A stretch of DNA of 64,000 bases, from the NCBI GenBank assembly GCA_040954595.2, contig CM082588.2:2170001-2234000 (forward strand), given 5' to 3'. Below are positions 39,601 to 51,800 of the stretch, one piece after another (positions within the stretch are counted from its first letter, which is position 1; each line of letters starts with the position of its first letter). A program made the position numbers and the translations under genes. Source of the stretch: Balanoglossus misakiensis (Eukaryota > Hemichordata). The notes beneath the pieces were generated by a model that ran no database searches, was not told the DNA's origin, and was given only the letters and a program-made list of their open reading frames with translations.

Positions 39601-42081
39601 AATCTGCAGGAGTTGGTCATAGAGGAAGGAGATGGAGACACTCTGGTGATGGGACAGGGAAGTCGGACTAAGGGTACATGGGCCGTGGGTGAAATTGAAA
39701 GAACACTGAAACAGATTCTTGGCTTCATGAAGCTGCGTTATTATGGAGATGAACAAATACAGTATGGCAGTATACACATGGAAATGTTTGAAAATTTGAG
39801 AAAAGAATTCAAGGTGAGTTTATAATGTGGAGGATTGATTTGGTTATTTCTATGAATATGAAAGTTGAATAATAATTCACTGAAGATTTCAGACTTTTTA
39901 AACCGAGAATACTAGACTCAGATGGAGTTCCGTTTTGTGTTCACAGTGTTTGCGATCTGTGTGGATGGCCCTGCGTGACCGTGTTGCTGCCATGGATGAA
40001 ATTGAAATGACCACAATGAGGTTACGATTGCTCCTACCAGATGAACCCCATGACCCCGACTCACAGCCGTACATTGTTGAACCGGCCAAGGTAGGTCAGA
40101 GTTTACAGGGCAAGCTCAGGTTTTACATCATGATTTTATGTTACCAGTCCACTAAGAAAACTTTGTTTTATTTTCTCATGTAGTTTGATCTCACCAGACT
40201 GAAGCACTTGTCAGACAAGGTCGTGGCGACATCAGAATTACGTAAGAAACTGGGCCAGTTGTTGTATTTGACCAACCTCGCCAAGGCCCAAGATGGCAGC
40301 CAAGATGGTTGCAACCCAGAGCCATGTCCCATATGTGATAGACAGCTTGGGACCCAGGTCAGTTTATGGACTAACAGAGATGCAAACACACACAGTCAGA
40401 CAGACACACACACACATAGACACACAGCTGCCTATTATCTGTACTGACTTGCCAAAATGTCAAATGATTGAATCTTTGTCCCTTAAATAATATGTACATT
40501 ATGCATTGCAGTGGAGTGTATTACACTGCGGTCACTGTTTCTGCAATGATTGTATGGACATACTGATCCGCCAGTACAGCATGGGCGGTCGGAGAGGGGC
40601 CATCAAATGTGCAATATGTCGACAGAGGACGCCAGTCAGGGAGGTATCCTATGTCAGTACAGATCCCAGCAGTCATCTTGATGAAGATGATAGACATATC
40701 AATGTCAAGGTAAGATTTTAAGTGAATATGAAACATATCTCTTTGCCCTTCACTCTTTCTCTCCTCTCTCTCTCCTCCTATCCCCTTCTTCCTCATACAT
40801 GTACATGTCCATTCACGTATAACAGTATCTGAACTCTGCTCAATGTCATCAATTTTCCCTTCAGGGAAGTCACTCTACGAAAGTTGAGGCAGTGGTCAGG
40901 ACTCTGCGAAAAATCCAACACAAAGAACCAGGAGCTAAATCATTAGTCTTCTCAACAGTAAGTCCGTTTTTGTCTACTGTGGTATCATGAAAAGATGCTT
41001 GGACTTATTGTTTGCTCAGTGTAGCCTTTGATCATGCAATATATACATACCATAAGTCAACATGTCAAAATTCTTGACTTCAGATCTCAAATACTTCAAA
41101 TTCTTCTGTTTCAGTGGCAAGATGTGTTGGACGTTGTCGCTCAGGCATTGAAGGAGAACAACTCTGAGTTCAGATACGTCACAAATGCCGGGCATCGACA
41201 CTTTCAGGCAAGTCATTTGTTTCTTACTCTGAACAGTGTCTTCATCAATAATTGGAGTGCACATGCATTTCTAAAATAAGTCAAGCATTATGATGTGGGT
41301 TTGCTGCTTTTATCCAGTGAGCTCTAACAAAACTTCATCGGGCCTTCATGTAGATCTGCAAAAATAATTACGTGTTGTCATGTTTTTTAGGCTCATTTAC
41401 ATGATTTCAAGTACGATAACAGGGTGACTACACTGTTGCTCCCAGTGCATTGTGGGAGCCATGGCTTGAACATCGTGGAAGCGACCCATGTGCTATTGGT
41501 TGAGCCAATCATCAACCCAGCCAGTGAACTACAGGCTGTGGGCAGAGTACATCGGATTGGACAAACCAGGTATGGCAGAGGTTTGGTTTTAATGATGAGA
41601 AAAAAATGAGAAAGGTACTTCTGTTATCAAATTACATATACTTTATGGAAGAACTGTTATTTCTCTTCTGAAGATGTATTTGTTCATTTTCATCAGGGCG
41701 ACAGTTGTACACCGCTTCTTGGTCAGAAACACAGTTGAAGATCGAATTCACGCCATGCTGAAACCATTGCATTCAAGGTGGGTGTAGTTAACATGTACAA
41801 CTTCTTTTTGTAATGAAAGACAAAGGTTGTGAAGATGTCAGAGTTATTTTCAATATATCCATATAGTTAACACACAAAGGCATCTAACTCCACTAACATG
41901 CCAGTAAAATACTGCTACTGATTGGTTGATTCTTCTATTTTCTTGAAGGGCCACCCTGGACACCACCCAATCAGACGCAGCGATCCTGACAGTCCGGGAT
42001 CTCAGATTGTTATTCAGTCAGCATCAGCAACATGATGAAGATGCGGAAACGAGTCAGCTTCCGACTTCACAAAACGACTGA
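33677..42081 (+). CDS. SHPRH: SHPRH-like SNF2 ATPase and RING E3 ubiquitin ligase
   Basis: Twenty-five coding exons: 33677-34508, 34661-34870, 35027-35105, 35254-35419, 35565-36281, 36435-36542, 36693-36819, 36959-37162, 37324-37487, 37596-37772, 37906-38115, 38237-38413, 38555-38662, 38820-38956, 39090-39266, 39386-39454, 39600-39813, 39947-40090, 40184-40357, 40512-40709, 40865-40957, 41115-41207, 41391-41569, 41697-41777, 41949-42081. They give about 1656 aa; human SHPRH is 1683. The start PRKRKG-x-PQKVDEEKR matches human R-x-D-E-E-K-R. Walker A GGILADEMGLGKT is near residues 388-400, a PHD finger near 617-668, the DEAQ box in L-D-E-A-Q-M-V-E, and a C3HC4 RING near 1387-1437. The C-terminal helicase lobe has G-R-V-H-R-I-G-Q-T. 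It polyubiquitinates PCNA in DNA-damage tolerance (family knowledge). No linker-histone H15 domain is visible between Walker A and PHD. The intron after 41207 has a GC donor. Confidence 0.96.
40387..40430. repeat. CA-rich microsatellite in a SHPRH intron
   Basis: Imperfect (CA)n with CAGA interruptions, in the intron that separates the two halves of the RING finger. Confidence 0.75.
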
Positions 42082-42239
42082 ACTGTTAGGATAATTAAGA
42101 TCAGAAAAAACACCACAAGTTCAGTGTCCCTGATGTAGATTTACAGAAAAACGTAAAGCCCCAGTTACTGCTCCCTTGTTTGCATTATTTATTTTCAAAC
42201 AATTTTACTTTTACTACGTCAGTATTTAGTAGTATAAGC

Positions 42240-42245
42240 AATAAA
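42240..42245 (+). other. SHPRH polyadenylation signal
   Basis: AATAAA about 160 bp after the SHPRH stop codon. Confidence 0.6.
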
Positions 42246-43126
42246 TGTTCATTTAAACATACCAATATTATATATGGATTTTTTTTAATTAAAAACTATA
42301 GATCTGGACAAAACTACTGTCAGATGCCTATGTGTGTTAACTCTATGTATATATGGACAATAACTCTGACGTCTTCACAACCTTTGTCTTTCATTACATA
42401 AAGTTATTTCATCAAAGTTATTTTCGTTCTCCCTCCCCATCCACCGGCTCCTCGCTCTGTGGCACGCCACCAACGGTTAGGTACATAGAAGTATTTTGTT
42501 TCTACTGGACAAGAAGTTCTGAAAATCCCTCGGCACATGTGGCGATAGAAGCGGACGTCCTATTGGCCGATTCAAACCCCACCCGAAATGGCCGTGTTTT
42601 CACACTGTTAGCCTTGACACGACGTTGATCTTGACCAAAACCGTCATAAAACAGAGATAACGGAAAGCTTATCTCTTTTAGTGGCATTCAATCTCGGAGA
42701 AACTTGACCTTAATTTATCAAACGCAAATATAATTCGAAATCTCAACGTGAAAAAAACACACAGTAGTTTGTTGACCTTGGTTTGAAGTTCGCCGTTTGC
42801 GGAACAATACATACAGGTGTTTTAATATCTTGGTATATTTAGGCAGAATTGTAGCATTTCAGTGGTCAGTTTAAATTATTGATTTTTAAAAATTTTGTAA
42901 GTGAATGGTCACTTACTGATCCACAAGTATTTGGCCGTTTATATTTGACTAAATGTGGCTTCTTCGCAAATCAGGTCACTTAGATACCGAATGCTAGGTC
43001 AGCAAATTTTTGGGGTAAAGGACATGATTATCCCCTCCCCCAAAACAATTAGGCCCCTGGCCAAAAACACGCTACTTAAATATCACGTGGTTTTGACGGC
43101 GATTTATTGAACTATTGTCTTGTGTT
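42246..43126. other. intergenic interval SHPRH to SBP member A
   Basis: About 0.9 kb, AT-rich, with inverted CCAAT-type sequences near 42560. I see no coding exon, RNA gene or mobile element. Confidence 0.4.
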
Positions 43127-43254
43127 TCTTATCTTTGACCGTGTATTGGGGTCTTGGGGTCATCATAACGGTGACATCCGGTCTATGAGATAAAACTGAC
43201 TAAAATCTTTCTACCTATACAGGATCATACCATTGTGGTCGCCAACCAGGTACA
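43127..43254 (+). promoter_or_regulatory. core promoter and 5' UTR of SBP member A
   Basis: This block is clearly similar to the one before member B. Shared elements include GGGGTCAT, a TATA-like GATAAAA at 43189-43195, CTAAAATCTTTCTACCT, CCATTGTGGTCGC and the start context GTACAATG in B (here GGTACAATG). The TATA-like box begins 66 bp before the ATG in both genes. Similarity drops upstream of the block. Confidence 0.6.
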
Positions 43255-46200
43255 ATGACTCGTCTCGCACTCTTCCTCGTTATCGGCCTCTGCGCCTTGG
43301 GTAAGTATAGCCTATTTGGTGTTCTGCCCCCGATTTCTCTACAAGCTAGTCGAGATTCTCAAGTCATAAGCGGGAACTCTTTAGCTAGATTTCACCTGCT
43401 GCATCCGCTGGTATAATTTGACAAGCACATAATACTCGGAGTTCAGAGTAATGTGTAGGGTCATTTAATATGCAGCCTTTCACAGGTGTTCAGGCACCAA
43501 CGAGAAATTTCCTAAGCGCAGGAACGCACGAAATTGATGATGATATTACAGTACGTGGCATCAAAACTTGACCCGAAATATTCGCCCTTTGCCAAAGCAC
43601 CACGTCCATAATTTCTTTCATATATACAAATCTATCCGTATTTGAATGCAGGTGTCATATTGTAATAAAAACTATGTTACCACAAAAATGTTTTTGAGGT
43701 GTTAATTTACACTTGCTTCTGCGACTTCAAGTTCACATTTTAAAAATCGACAAGGTTTCTGCACTCGGTGTATTCATATGTTCATTGGTTGTTTGACAGT
43801 TTTCCCTCGTTAAGTTCCGTATACTAGCTGTATTTTTTTCTCTCGCCCTATTCCTAAGAAAATCTTGCAACGCGAAGGCAATGTGTCGACATTGATAATT
43901 AGTTTGGAAGTTGTTTTTGGAAAATACAATTGGGGGAATGCGGGGAGGCCATGCAGATAATATAACCGGCTAATCCTAAAATGCTGTGTGTTGAATGGAA
44001 ATGTGAATCCCATCAAACCATACGGGTCTCTTTGTCTGTTGGTATGATGCAGATTTTCCCAGGTGGTCTGCACGAATCCCGCCCATTTCAGTGACTGACA
44101 CGTGTTATGCGTTCGTACTTATCTTCGGTGTGAGGATGTCAAGTGGGTAACGTTGTTCTGTGAAGTGGCAACCCCCGAGTTTTTCTTGTCTTTGCGGGGG
44201 CGGTGTGATGCGACCACGGCAGTTATTTTAAGAACCCCGACCTCATAGTTTGTCCTGTCAAAGTTCGGCTGTGCGGCTGCCAAGAAAGCTTGTCGGTTGT
44301 TGTAAACGCTTTGGTCTAGGCGATGCAATTGCACGCCTCAGTGTATACCGTTATATACCAGCTCGGCCAGTCGAGATGAGGCGAGAAAAAGGGCTGGTTT
44401 GTCACGCAATCGTGGTATGTTTGACCAGGAAAGTTCACTCTATAATAGTGAGTGTTTTGTATCAGCGCCAGCTATATTTGATGTGTATGGGACAATCGGC
44501 CAATCAAGAAATCTCGACCAAGTAACATAGACATGGTGGGCGCGTAGGGTCTTTTTTTAATTCATGTTTACCTCTCAAAATTCTTCGTGATAAAGTTACG
44601 AGTATTAACCCCTCTCACTCCCTCTCGTTTTCATCTAGGCGCCAATGCCCAACTGGGCGAAGGACCCTTGGCAGACAAACCACCAGTTGCCAAGCTCATG
44701 TTCTTGCGCAACCTTCTTGGCGGGGGTGGTGGCGATGGAAACCCACTCATGAAGATGATGATGATGAAGCGCATGTTTGGCGGGGATGGAGATGGTCCCT
44801 TCGGTGGAGATGGTCCCCTGGGCGGTGACGGCCCACTTGCCCGCGCAATGGGATCAGACAACACCCCTAACCCACTCCTTCGTGCCATGTTCATGCGTCG
44901 TCTTGTAAGTACATGCCGACACCTCTCTATTTCGTACCATGTTTCAAATGTCAGTTCGTTGGCAAGGGTTACACTCTCACTGATATTTTACAGGCACAAG
45001 GCGGCGGCGGTGGTGGTGGTCCATTCAGCGGCGGCGAAGACAACCAAAGTGTCATGCGCCACCTGATGATGTTCCGCGTCCTGGGACAACAGATGGGAGA
45101 GAAGATCATCGAGAAGGCCGTTGACCTGAACAAAGAAAACAGAGTCTGGTCCTTCCAGTCCACTCTGTCATGCGACTGCGCACTGGAATACATGTAAGTA
45201 AAACAATACGTGTACCAAACAACTGGGGACATTACATCCAACCACGGGCCCTCCACACAGAATATATGGAAGGACTGTTGGAATCAGAAGCTTCCATTTG
45301 ACGAGTCTTATACATCTTCTTGCCAACAGGACGGTATCTTGTCCAGGCAGGCGTGACACTTCCCGCAGTTAGTTAAGGCAGTGCAGGAAACAATTGCATT
45401 ACATGTATAGGGAAATCAAAATAAAATCTTACAGACTTAGGAATCTTATTTTTGCCTTTACTATTGTCTTTTAGCGACGACGAAGGCAAAATGGCCGGTT
45501 TCACCTTTGACCTTGTGGAAGAAGGTAAGTGGTTATCTTTTGAGGGCATGTGACAGAACGCGGGAATAGATCCGAGAATAGGGGTCGTTTCTTTGAAGAC
45601 GGTAAATGAAGACCTTTGGTTGGTTCTTCTGAAATGAACACTGACTGCTATTTCTATTGATTTCAATTTTCTAGTCTGCAAGACAGCCGGAAAGAAATGC
45701 GTCACCATCTTCGACGATTCCAGTAACTGTTTCACTCACCATGCCGGCGAACATCCAAGAACTGGCAGCGGTAGGTGAAACTCATTTCAAGGTGCCTCTC
45801 TCTCACTCACTCACACATACACTTATTCTTGCTCCAAGACTGTGTGATACTGACTCCGTCTCACATTTCTTGGTGGAAATTGCAGGTCTGTTGGGAAGGA
45901 ACTACGATATGTGCATGAACTGGATCGACACCAACATTCGTCAACACTCTGTTAGTTTCACCAAGCCATACTGGCTGGAAGGCAGCGAATCTCATTTCTA
46001 CGTCAAGGCTGGCAATCCCAATGGCTTCGAAGCAGACAAGTTGGCTGGCAAACGCCTCGGTAAGATTCCGAATATTGGCTGTCTCAATGTGCACAAGACA
46101 TTTCTATAATCCATTCTGCAACCGACCGGGATATTTTGTTGATTGGGGAATGCCTTCAAGTTGACTTCAAACACTTTCAAACACTTTCCATTTCTTGCAA

Positions 46201-47049
46201 ACTTTTAATAATTCTTGACTGTTCCTTGAAATTTAATAATTATGAATGCACTGCTTTGTAGGTTTTGTTGACGGTTGGGCCAGTGACCCAGCTTGCCTGA
46301 GACAAGCCTCCGACGACGACCAACTGGCCGAGGTCGAAGCAGACAGACCAGAGGTCGTCTACGGCAGCAAAGACAGTCTGATCGAAGATCTGAAAGCAGA
46401 TAAGGTAGATATATTAAGACTTCAATGGATGAAATGCTTTTTGGTCACCGGTTTAATGAAGTTTCTGCTGACTTGTTCGTAATGATGGTCCATAACCAAA
46501 TCATTCGTGTCAGCGCTTGCTTAACACTCTCTCCTCTCCTCTCCTCTCTCTCGCAGATCGATGCCATCTTTGTGCTTGATTCCTACGTCTCCCAAGCCGC
46601 TCAGCTTGGCTTTGTACCAGTTGGCCCAGCCGTCAACTGTGGCTCCGGTCACTCGCACGGCATGGCCCGCAAGGACAGTCACGCCATCTCATGGTTTAAC
46701 GATGCTCTGACCCAGATGATGGAGAGCGGCACATACTACAAGCTGTGTCGACAGGCCAGGCAAAATCACGGTAAGTTCACGTAATGTAACTCACAAAGTC
46801 GCCACGCCGTACTTTATCTCTGAACAACGGCCAAAAGTTCATGATAGTGCATCATAGCGAGTTATGAATAGGATTTCTAAGGACATAAAGGACAAAATTA
46901 CTGTTCTTATCTGATCTCACGTAACAAAAATGCTTTCACTACCGAGTCACGAGCCAAACAGACAGGCTTCAACAATCCTATTCTAACTTTTTTTTCTCTT
47001 TTCCCTTTCAGCCCACAAAGGTTCAATCAACTGCATCGCACCACAGTAA
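43255..47049 (+). CDS. secreted SBP_bac_3-like protein, member A
   Basis: Nine exons, 43255-43300, 44639-44904, 44994-45193, 45475-45524, 45675-45770, 45886-46059, 46262-46404, 46557-46770 and 47012-47049, join to about 408 aa. A signal peptide MTRLALFLVIGLCALGANA comes first. Residues about 20-115 are Gly-rich with basic Met/Leu segments such as LMKMMMMKRMFGG. A helical stretch (R-H-L-M-M-F-R-V-L-G-Q-Q) leads into the type-3 solute-binding domain, about 150-400. This has G-F-T-F-D-L-V-E-E, I-R-Q-H-S-V-S-F-T-K-P-Y-W, D-A-I-F-V-L-D-S and M-A-R-K-D-S. Ten cysteines follow the N-terminal region. R in IRQ and D in VLD match the residues that bind the carboxylate and amino group of amino acids in HisJ-type proteins (family knowledge). 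Intron 1 is 1.3 kb with nothing recognised in it. Ligand and biological role are unknown. Confidence 0.85.
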
Positions 47050-47222
47050 ATTCAACAGAAGAATGCTGCCGTTGATGATAACATCGAGTTGAATGGATGG
47101 CCGGTTTTTTACATTTTTGATACCGCTTTACTTCTTCCTCTCCCAAAGTTCATTAAAAAAACTAAAAGATTGACGATGATTTCTTCGGATCTTCCCTGTC
47201 GCTTATTTCAAATAAGCTAATA

Positions 47223-47228
47223 AATAAA
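47223..47228 (+). other. member A polyadenylation signal
   Basis: AATAAA about 175 bp after the stop codon of member A, followed by an AT-rich stretch. Confidence 0.6.
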
Positions 47229-48733
47229 ACTGTACAATATATTCGTAATTATTGTGTCGTTGTGTTGAATTTTGCGTATGTGAAAAAAATAAGAACACAA
47301 TTGGAACTATTTTGGGATAATTGCACATCGACTTTTTCCACGTGTTCGAACACATGAGCAAATGAATATCATATCGATGTTTGTCAGTCTTCTGCGAATG
47401 TATGCGTGACTGTTGAAGCGATTAATGTCTCAAGAACAGCTGAACGGATTCAAATCGAACTTGGCACAAGGTACCGTTTGAAAATGGCAAGAACTTGGAT
47501 CTGGGTGGGCGTGGTTTGCATATTACTAGTACAATGTACATGTACTGACAAGCTGAACGATGCAAAAAGGAATCATATACTGTACAATAAAATAGAACTT
47601 AATTTCTACAAAGAAAATAATACACACTCGAATAAAATATGCAAACCATTAAACTAGCAACACATTCTCTGTAACTTGAAACTGGTCACCATGATTCATC
47701 ACTTTACACCAATACAGATATTTTGTTTTCATTGTGTCAGGTTCACTTCAAACACCTTGCCTTGCAAGTCTTTTCGGTCACCTGACAAGTCTAACAAAAG
47801 ACAACCTTATCAGTGTACATCCCGCAGTTTGATTATTGGCCATGGGAAGAGGTTTTCGAGAGAGGAAAACTCTTCAGGATAGAGGCCATGTTAAGTATGA
47901 CGTAACTGGCTTGGTGACAAAGGCTTGGTTTGATTGTGTGAGTAAAAATTCGACGAACCAACATCTCGAGAATGACCGGAACTGCTCAGAAAGGGGGAAT
48001 TGTGGGAAGAATAATTACTCGAGCATCATGTCGCTCTGATCCATACATGTTATTTCGCTCTCTTCCCGTGTGTCCCTCGGCCAATCACACTACTGCAAAG
48101 GTTTCATGGTAAGTGCACGTGACCACCTGTAACTGAAATTTCCCCCAATAACTTGTCCTTTGCTGTAGACGTAGTATATTCCCGCCCATAAATAAGGTGG
48201 AAAACACCCATAGAAGTGTCCAGGGCACTACACTCGCCCGTTCTAAGTCACATTTGCCCCAACTTCAAACCTTCACACCAGACCCACAGCAAATTTCAGA
48301 CGCCAACAGCTCATATTGGCGACCCGGTCTATAAGAGTGTCTTGCACGGAACTGAAAAAAAAAACAACTTCAGTATTGTGTGTGTATCAATAAAAAAGTT
48401 TTAATTGTGTCCCAAACAACCAAAATTTGTACGCAAATATCCAAAGATGTACACACCCGTCTATTATTTTGAAAAAGACAATAAGACCAACTCTCGTAAA
48501 ATAAAAACAACCTTGTGCGAAAAATTACAATCTATACGTTGAGTTTATTCGTTGAATCAGCCCATTATTGTGACGTATGTCGTTTATCAGTGTGTTCCGT
48601 TCCATTCGCAAACCAAATAATGAAGGAAAACAATATTTAGTAAGTCTGGAATTACCGTTTCCCGTCCAGAATCTGTTCGCGTTTACGTTAAGGGCATATT
48701 TACTCCGGTTATTTTGTTGATAAGTCTTTTGGG
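47229..48733. other. intergenic interval between SBP members A and B
   Basis: About 1.5 kb with only short ORFs and no supported gene. A basic 83-codon ORF near 47406 matches no family I know. Confidence 0.35.
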
Positions 48734-48865
48734 TTCTTATCAGTGACCTTATATTGGGTCATTGGGGTCATCGCGATGGCGATATCCGGCGGCGAGGACG
48801 ATAAAACCGGCTAAAATCTTTCTACCTACAACGGATCGTACCATTGTGGTCGCAACCTACGTACA
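48734..48865 (+). promoter_or_regulatory. core promoter and 5' UTR of SBP member B
   Basis: Counterpart of the block before member A. TATA-like GATAAAA is at 48800-48806, 66 bp before the ATG, and CTAAAATCTTTCTACCT and CCATTGTGGTCGC are conserved. The conservation suggests co-regulation of A and B or a recent shared origin. Confidence 0.6.
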
Positions 48866-51800
48866 ATGGCTCGTCTCGCACTCTTCGTCTTTCTCGGCCT
48901 CTGCGCCTTGGGTGAGTATATCCTACATTGTTTTTCATGTATTTACATATTAACACCTGTGTTCCGAAAAATGTAAATGGTTAGCCGTGTATATAAAGGG
49001 AAATAATTTTCCCGGTTGAAATACGCGGTTTACGAAACTTGTTTTGTAGGCCTTATTGCGCGTCGTTTTGATTGCGTCAAGTGATCGACTATTGCGGCAT
49101 TTCTTCGTCATATTTTGTTGAAAGACACATTTTCGTATAGAACAAATTTTTCTGTCAAGTCTCAACGCATCCCACATGCTACGAGGACATGTTTGTTCAA
49201 GTCGCATCGCTAGATCACTGCACATATTAATATCAGCGATGAAACTGCTCATCTCAGTCTGCAGCCGTTCTGAGTAAGTCTGTTGAGTATTGTGAGACCG
49301 ACGTGTAATTATGTAACTTTTTTCTCCATCCATCGAATTGACCCGGGATGGATTTTCGCACCTGCTATCGGAATTCGCTCCCCCAGACATTTTCTTTCAT
49401 TGTCAGAGAGAAGAGCAGGGTTTCTCGCACATGTAAATTCCGTTATGCAGCATGTTAACCGATCAAGGTGCTAAAAGCAGTGCGCGAAAAACATCTGAGT
49501 GTTATTCTGACGTCGAACACTACCCTCTCCGTCAATTTAGGGACTTTGCCAAAAGCCGCACAACGTTTAAATCTCAAACACGTGCGTTCAGATAGGGTAA
49601 CCGCAGTGCAGGTGCCTAGCTCTGAAAGGTGTTCGTGTGTGAAGAAAAAAATCTCACTTGTATTCAAATTTAGCTTTTGCGGTCACCAGGATGTCAAACG
49701 ACTGGCACTGTTTGGCGTACTAGTTGATTAGCACTTGTCTTTCGCATGGCGTGATGCGACCGCGCCAGGTATTTTTAGAATCATATCATATATCTTGTCC
49801 TGCCACAGTATGTGTACGAGTACCTTGTGGTCAAGAGGTACTATCCGATAAACGCGGTCAATTGTTAGTCGCCTGATAGTTGAGGGCTGTAAAAATTAGA
49901 GTTTTGGTCGGTCAAACATGATGACTAAGATAACGTAGCCATCACGAAATACAATAGTGTGCAGCATTCAAGATACGCTCTGTTTGACTCTTTTGCCGCC
50001 CAGACAACTAAAATCCGCCTGCCCTTTGGTCATTTTCAACCCATCTACAAAGTGTATACAGCTGCTTGGTGGTGGCGCCACCAACGGCGCTCTCGAGTCA
50101 AGACGTTTCGGCAGTTCTTGACGTCTACCAAATAAGCGTTACAATAAAGCTATCAAAACAGTCGATATCGCACCATAATATCATCAAGAACAGAGATGCG
50201 CTTGCCCTTTCCGTATCAGCGCCCTCTCGAAGTCATAATGATTGCCGTCCTATTTGGGCAACTAACGCTAAATCATACTCCAAATGCATACACAACACTC
50301 AATCAAATAAACAAGGCAACCAGTACAAGTAATCTCTCTTTTTCTCTCTCTCCTCCCTCTCGTTTCCATGTAGGCGCCAATGCCCAACTGGGTGAGGGAC
50401 CCCTGGCAGACAAACCCCCAATGGCCAAGCTCATGTTCTTGCGCAACCTTCTTGGCGGGGGTGGTGGCGATGGAAACCCACTCATGAAGATGATGCTCAT
50501 GAAGAATCTCTTTGGCGAAGATGGAGGCGACTTTGACGGCATCGGTGGCGGAGAAGGACCCTTGGCTGACAAACCACCAATTGCCAAGCTCATGCTCATG
50601 CGTAACCTTCTTGGTGGAGGTGGTGCAGGTGGTGACGGACCTCTCTCAGAGAGACCCCTTCTTAGGATGATGATGATGAAGCGCATGTTTGGCGGGGAAG
50701 GAGATGGTCCCCTGGGTGGTGACGGCCCACTTGCCCGCGCAATGGGATCAGACAACACCCCTAACCCACTCCTTCGTGCCATGTTCATGCGTCGTCTTGT
50801 AAGTACATGCCGAAATCTCTCTATTTCGTACCAAGTTTCAAATGTCAGTTCGTTGGCAAGGGTTACACTCTCACTGATATTTTACAGGCACAAGGCGGCG
50901 GCGGCGGCGGTGGTGGTCCATTCGGCGGCGGCGAAGACAACCAAAGTGTCATGCGCCACCTGATGATGTTCCGCGTCATGGGACAACAGATGGGAGAGAA
51001 GATCATCGAGAGGGCCGTTGACCTGAACAAAGAAAACAGAGTCTGGTCCTTCGCTTCGACTTTGTCATGCGACTGCGCATTGGAATACATGTAAGTTAGG
51101 CCAAGTTATCTCTGTGGCATGACAGAACAAACAAACAAACAAACAAACAAACAAACAAACAAACAAAGAAGCATTCAAACGAATAAACTGACTGACCGAC
51201 AGACTAGCAGACTTGTCAATATCAGACGGACAGACACCCAGACAAAAATTTGCATTGATTTCGTCCAAAACATTTTGTTTATACAATTACTGTTCACAAA
51301 AAATGGGGAAGAAAATGTAAATTGTCGAGTTAGCTACTACATGTATCTTTTTGTTGGTTTCCAGTGACGATGAGGGTAAAATGGCTGGATTCACATTTGA
51401 TCTTGTCGAAAAAGTTTGCGAGACAGCCGGAAAGAAGTGCGTGACCTTATTTGATGATTCCAGTAACTGCTACACTCACCATGCCGGCGAACATCCAAGA
51501 ACTGGCAAGGGTATGTACGACTCGTTAATTTTTCTGGTGGTTGGTTGGTTGGTTGGTTGGTTGGTTGGTGGGGATTTAGCATTGAAGGTGGATACTTTAA
51601 CGCTATTGACCAATGTTATCCCATGCCTTCTTATGGATAGAGAATTGCATATAAACATATGAGGTTTCTCTGTAAAAAAAATTGTTTACAGGTCTCCTGG
51701 CAAGGAACTATGATATTTGCATGAACTGGATTGACACCAAGATTCGCCAGCACTCGGTCAGTTTCACCAAGCCTTACTGGATGGAAGGCAGCGAGTCTCA

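Noticed and set aside
47406-47657. 83-codon ORF with a hydrophobic stretch between members A and B
   Set aside because: No splice partners, start context or family resemblance; the hydrophobic stretch alone is not evidence of a gene.
50303-50788. 161-codon proline-rich ORF on the minus strand
   Set aside because: It is the complement of the Gly/Met-rich exon 2 of member B; antisense of GGN codons gives proline. The similar ORF at 44631-44894 has the same cause.
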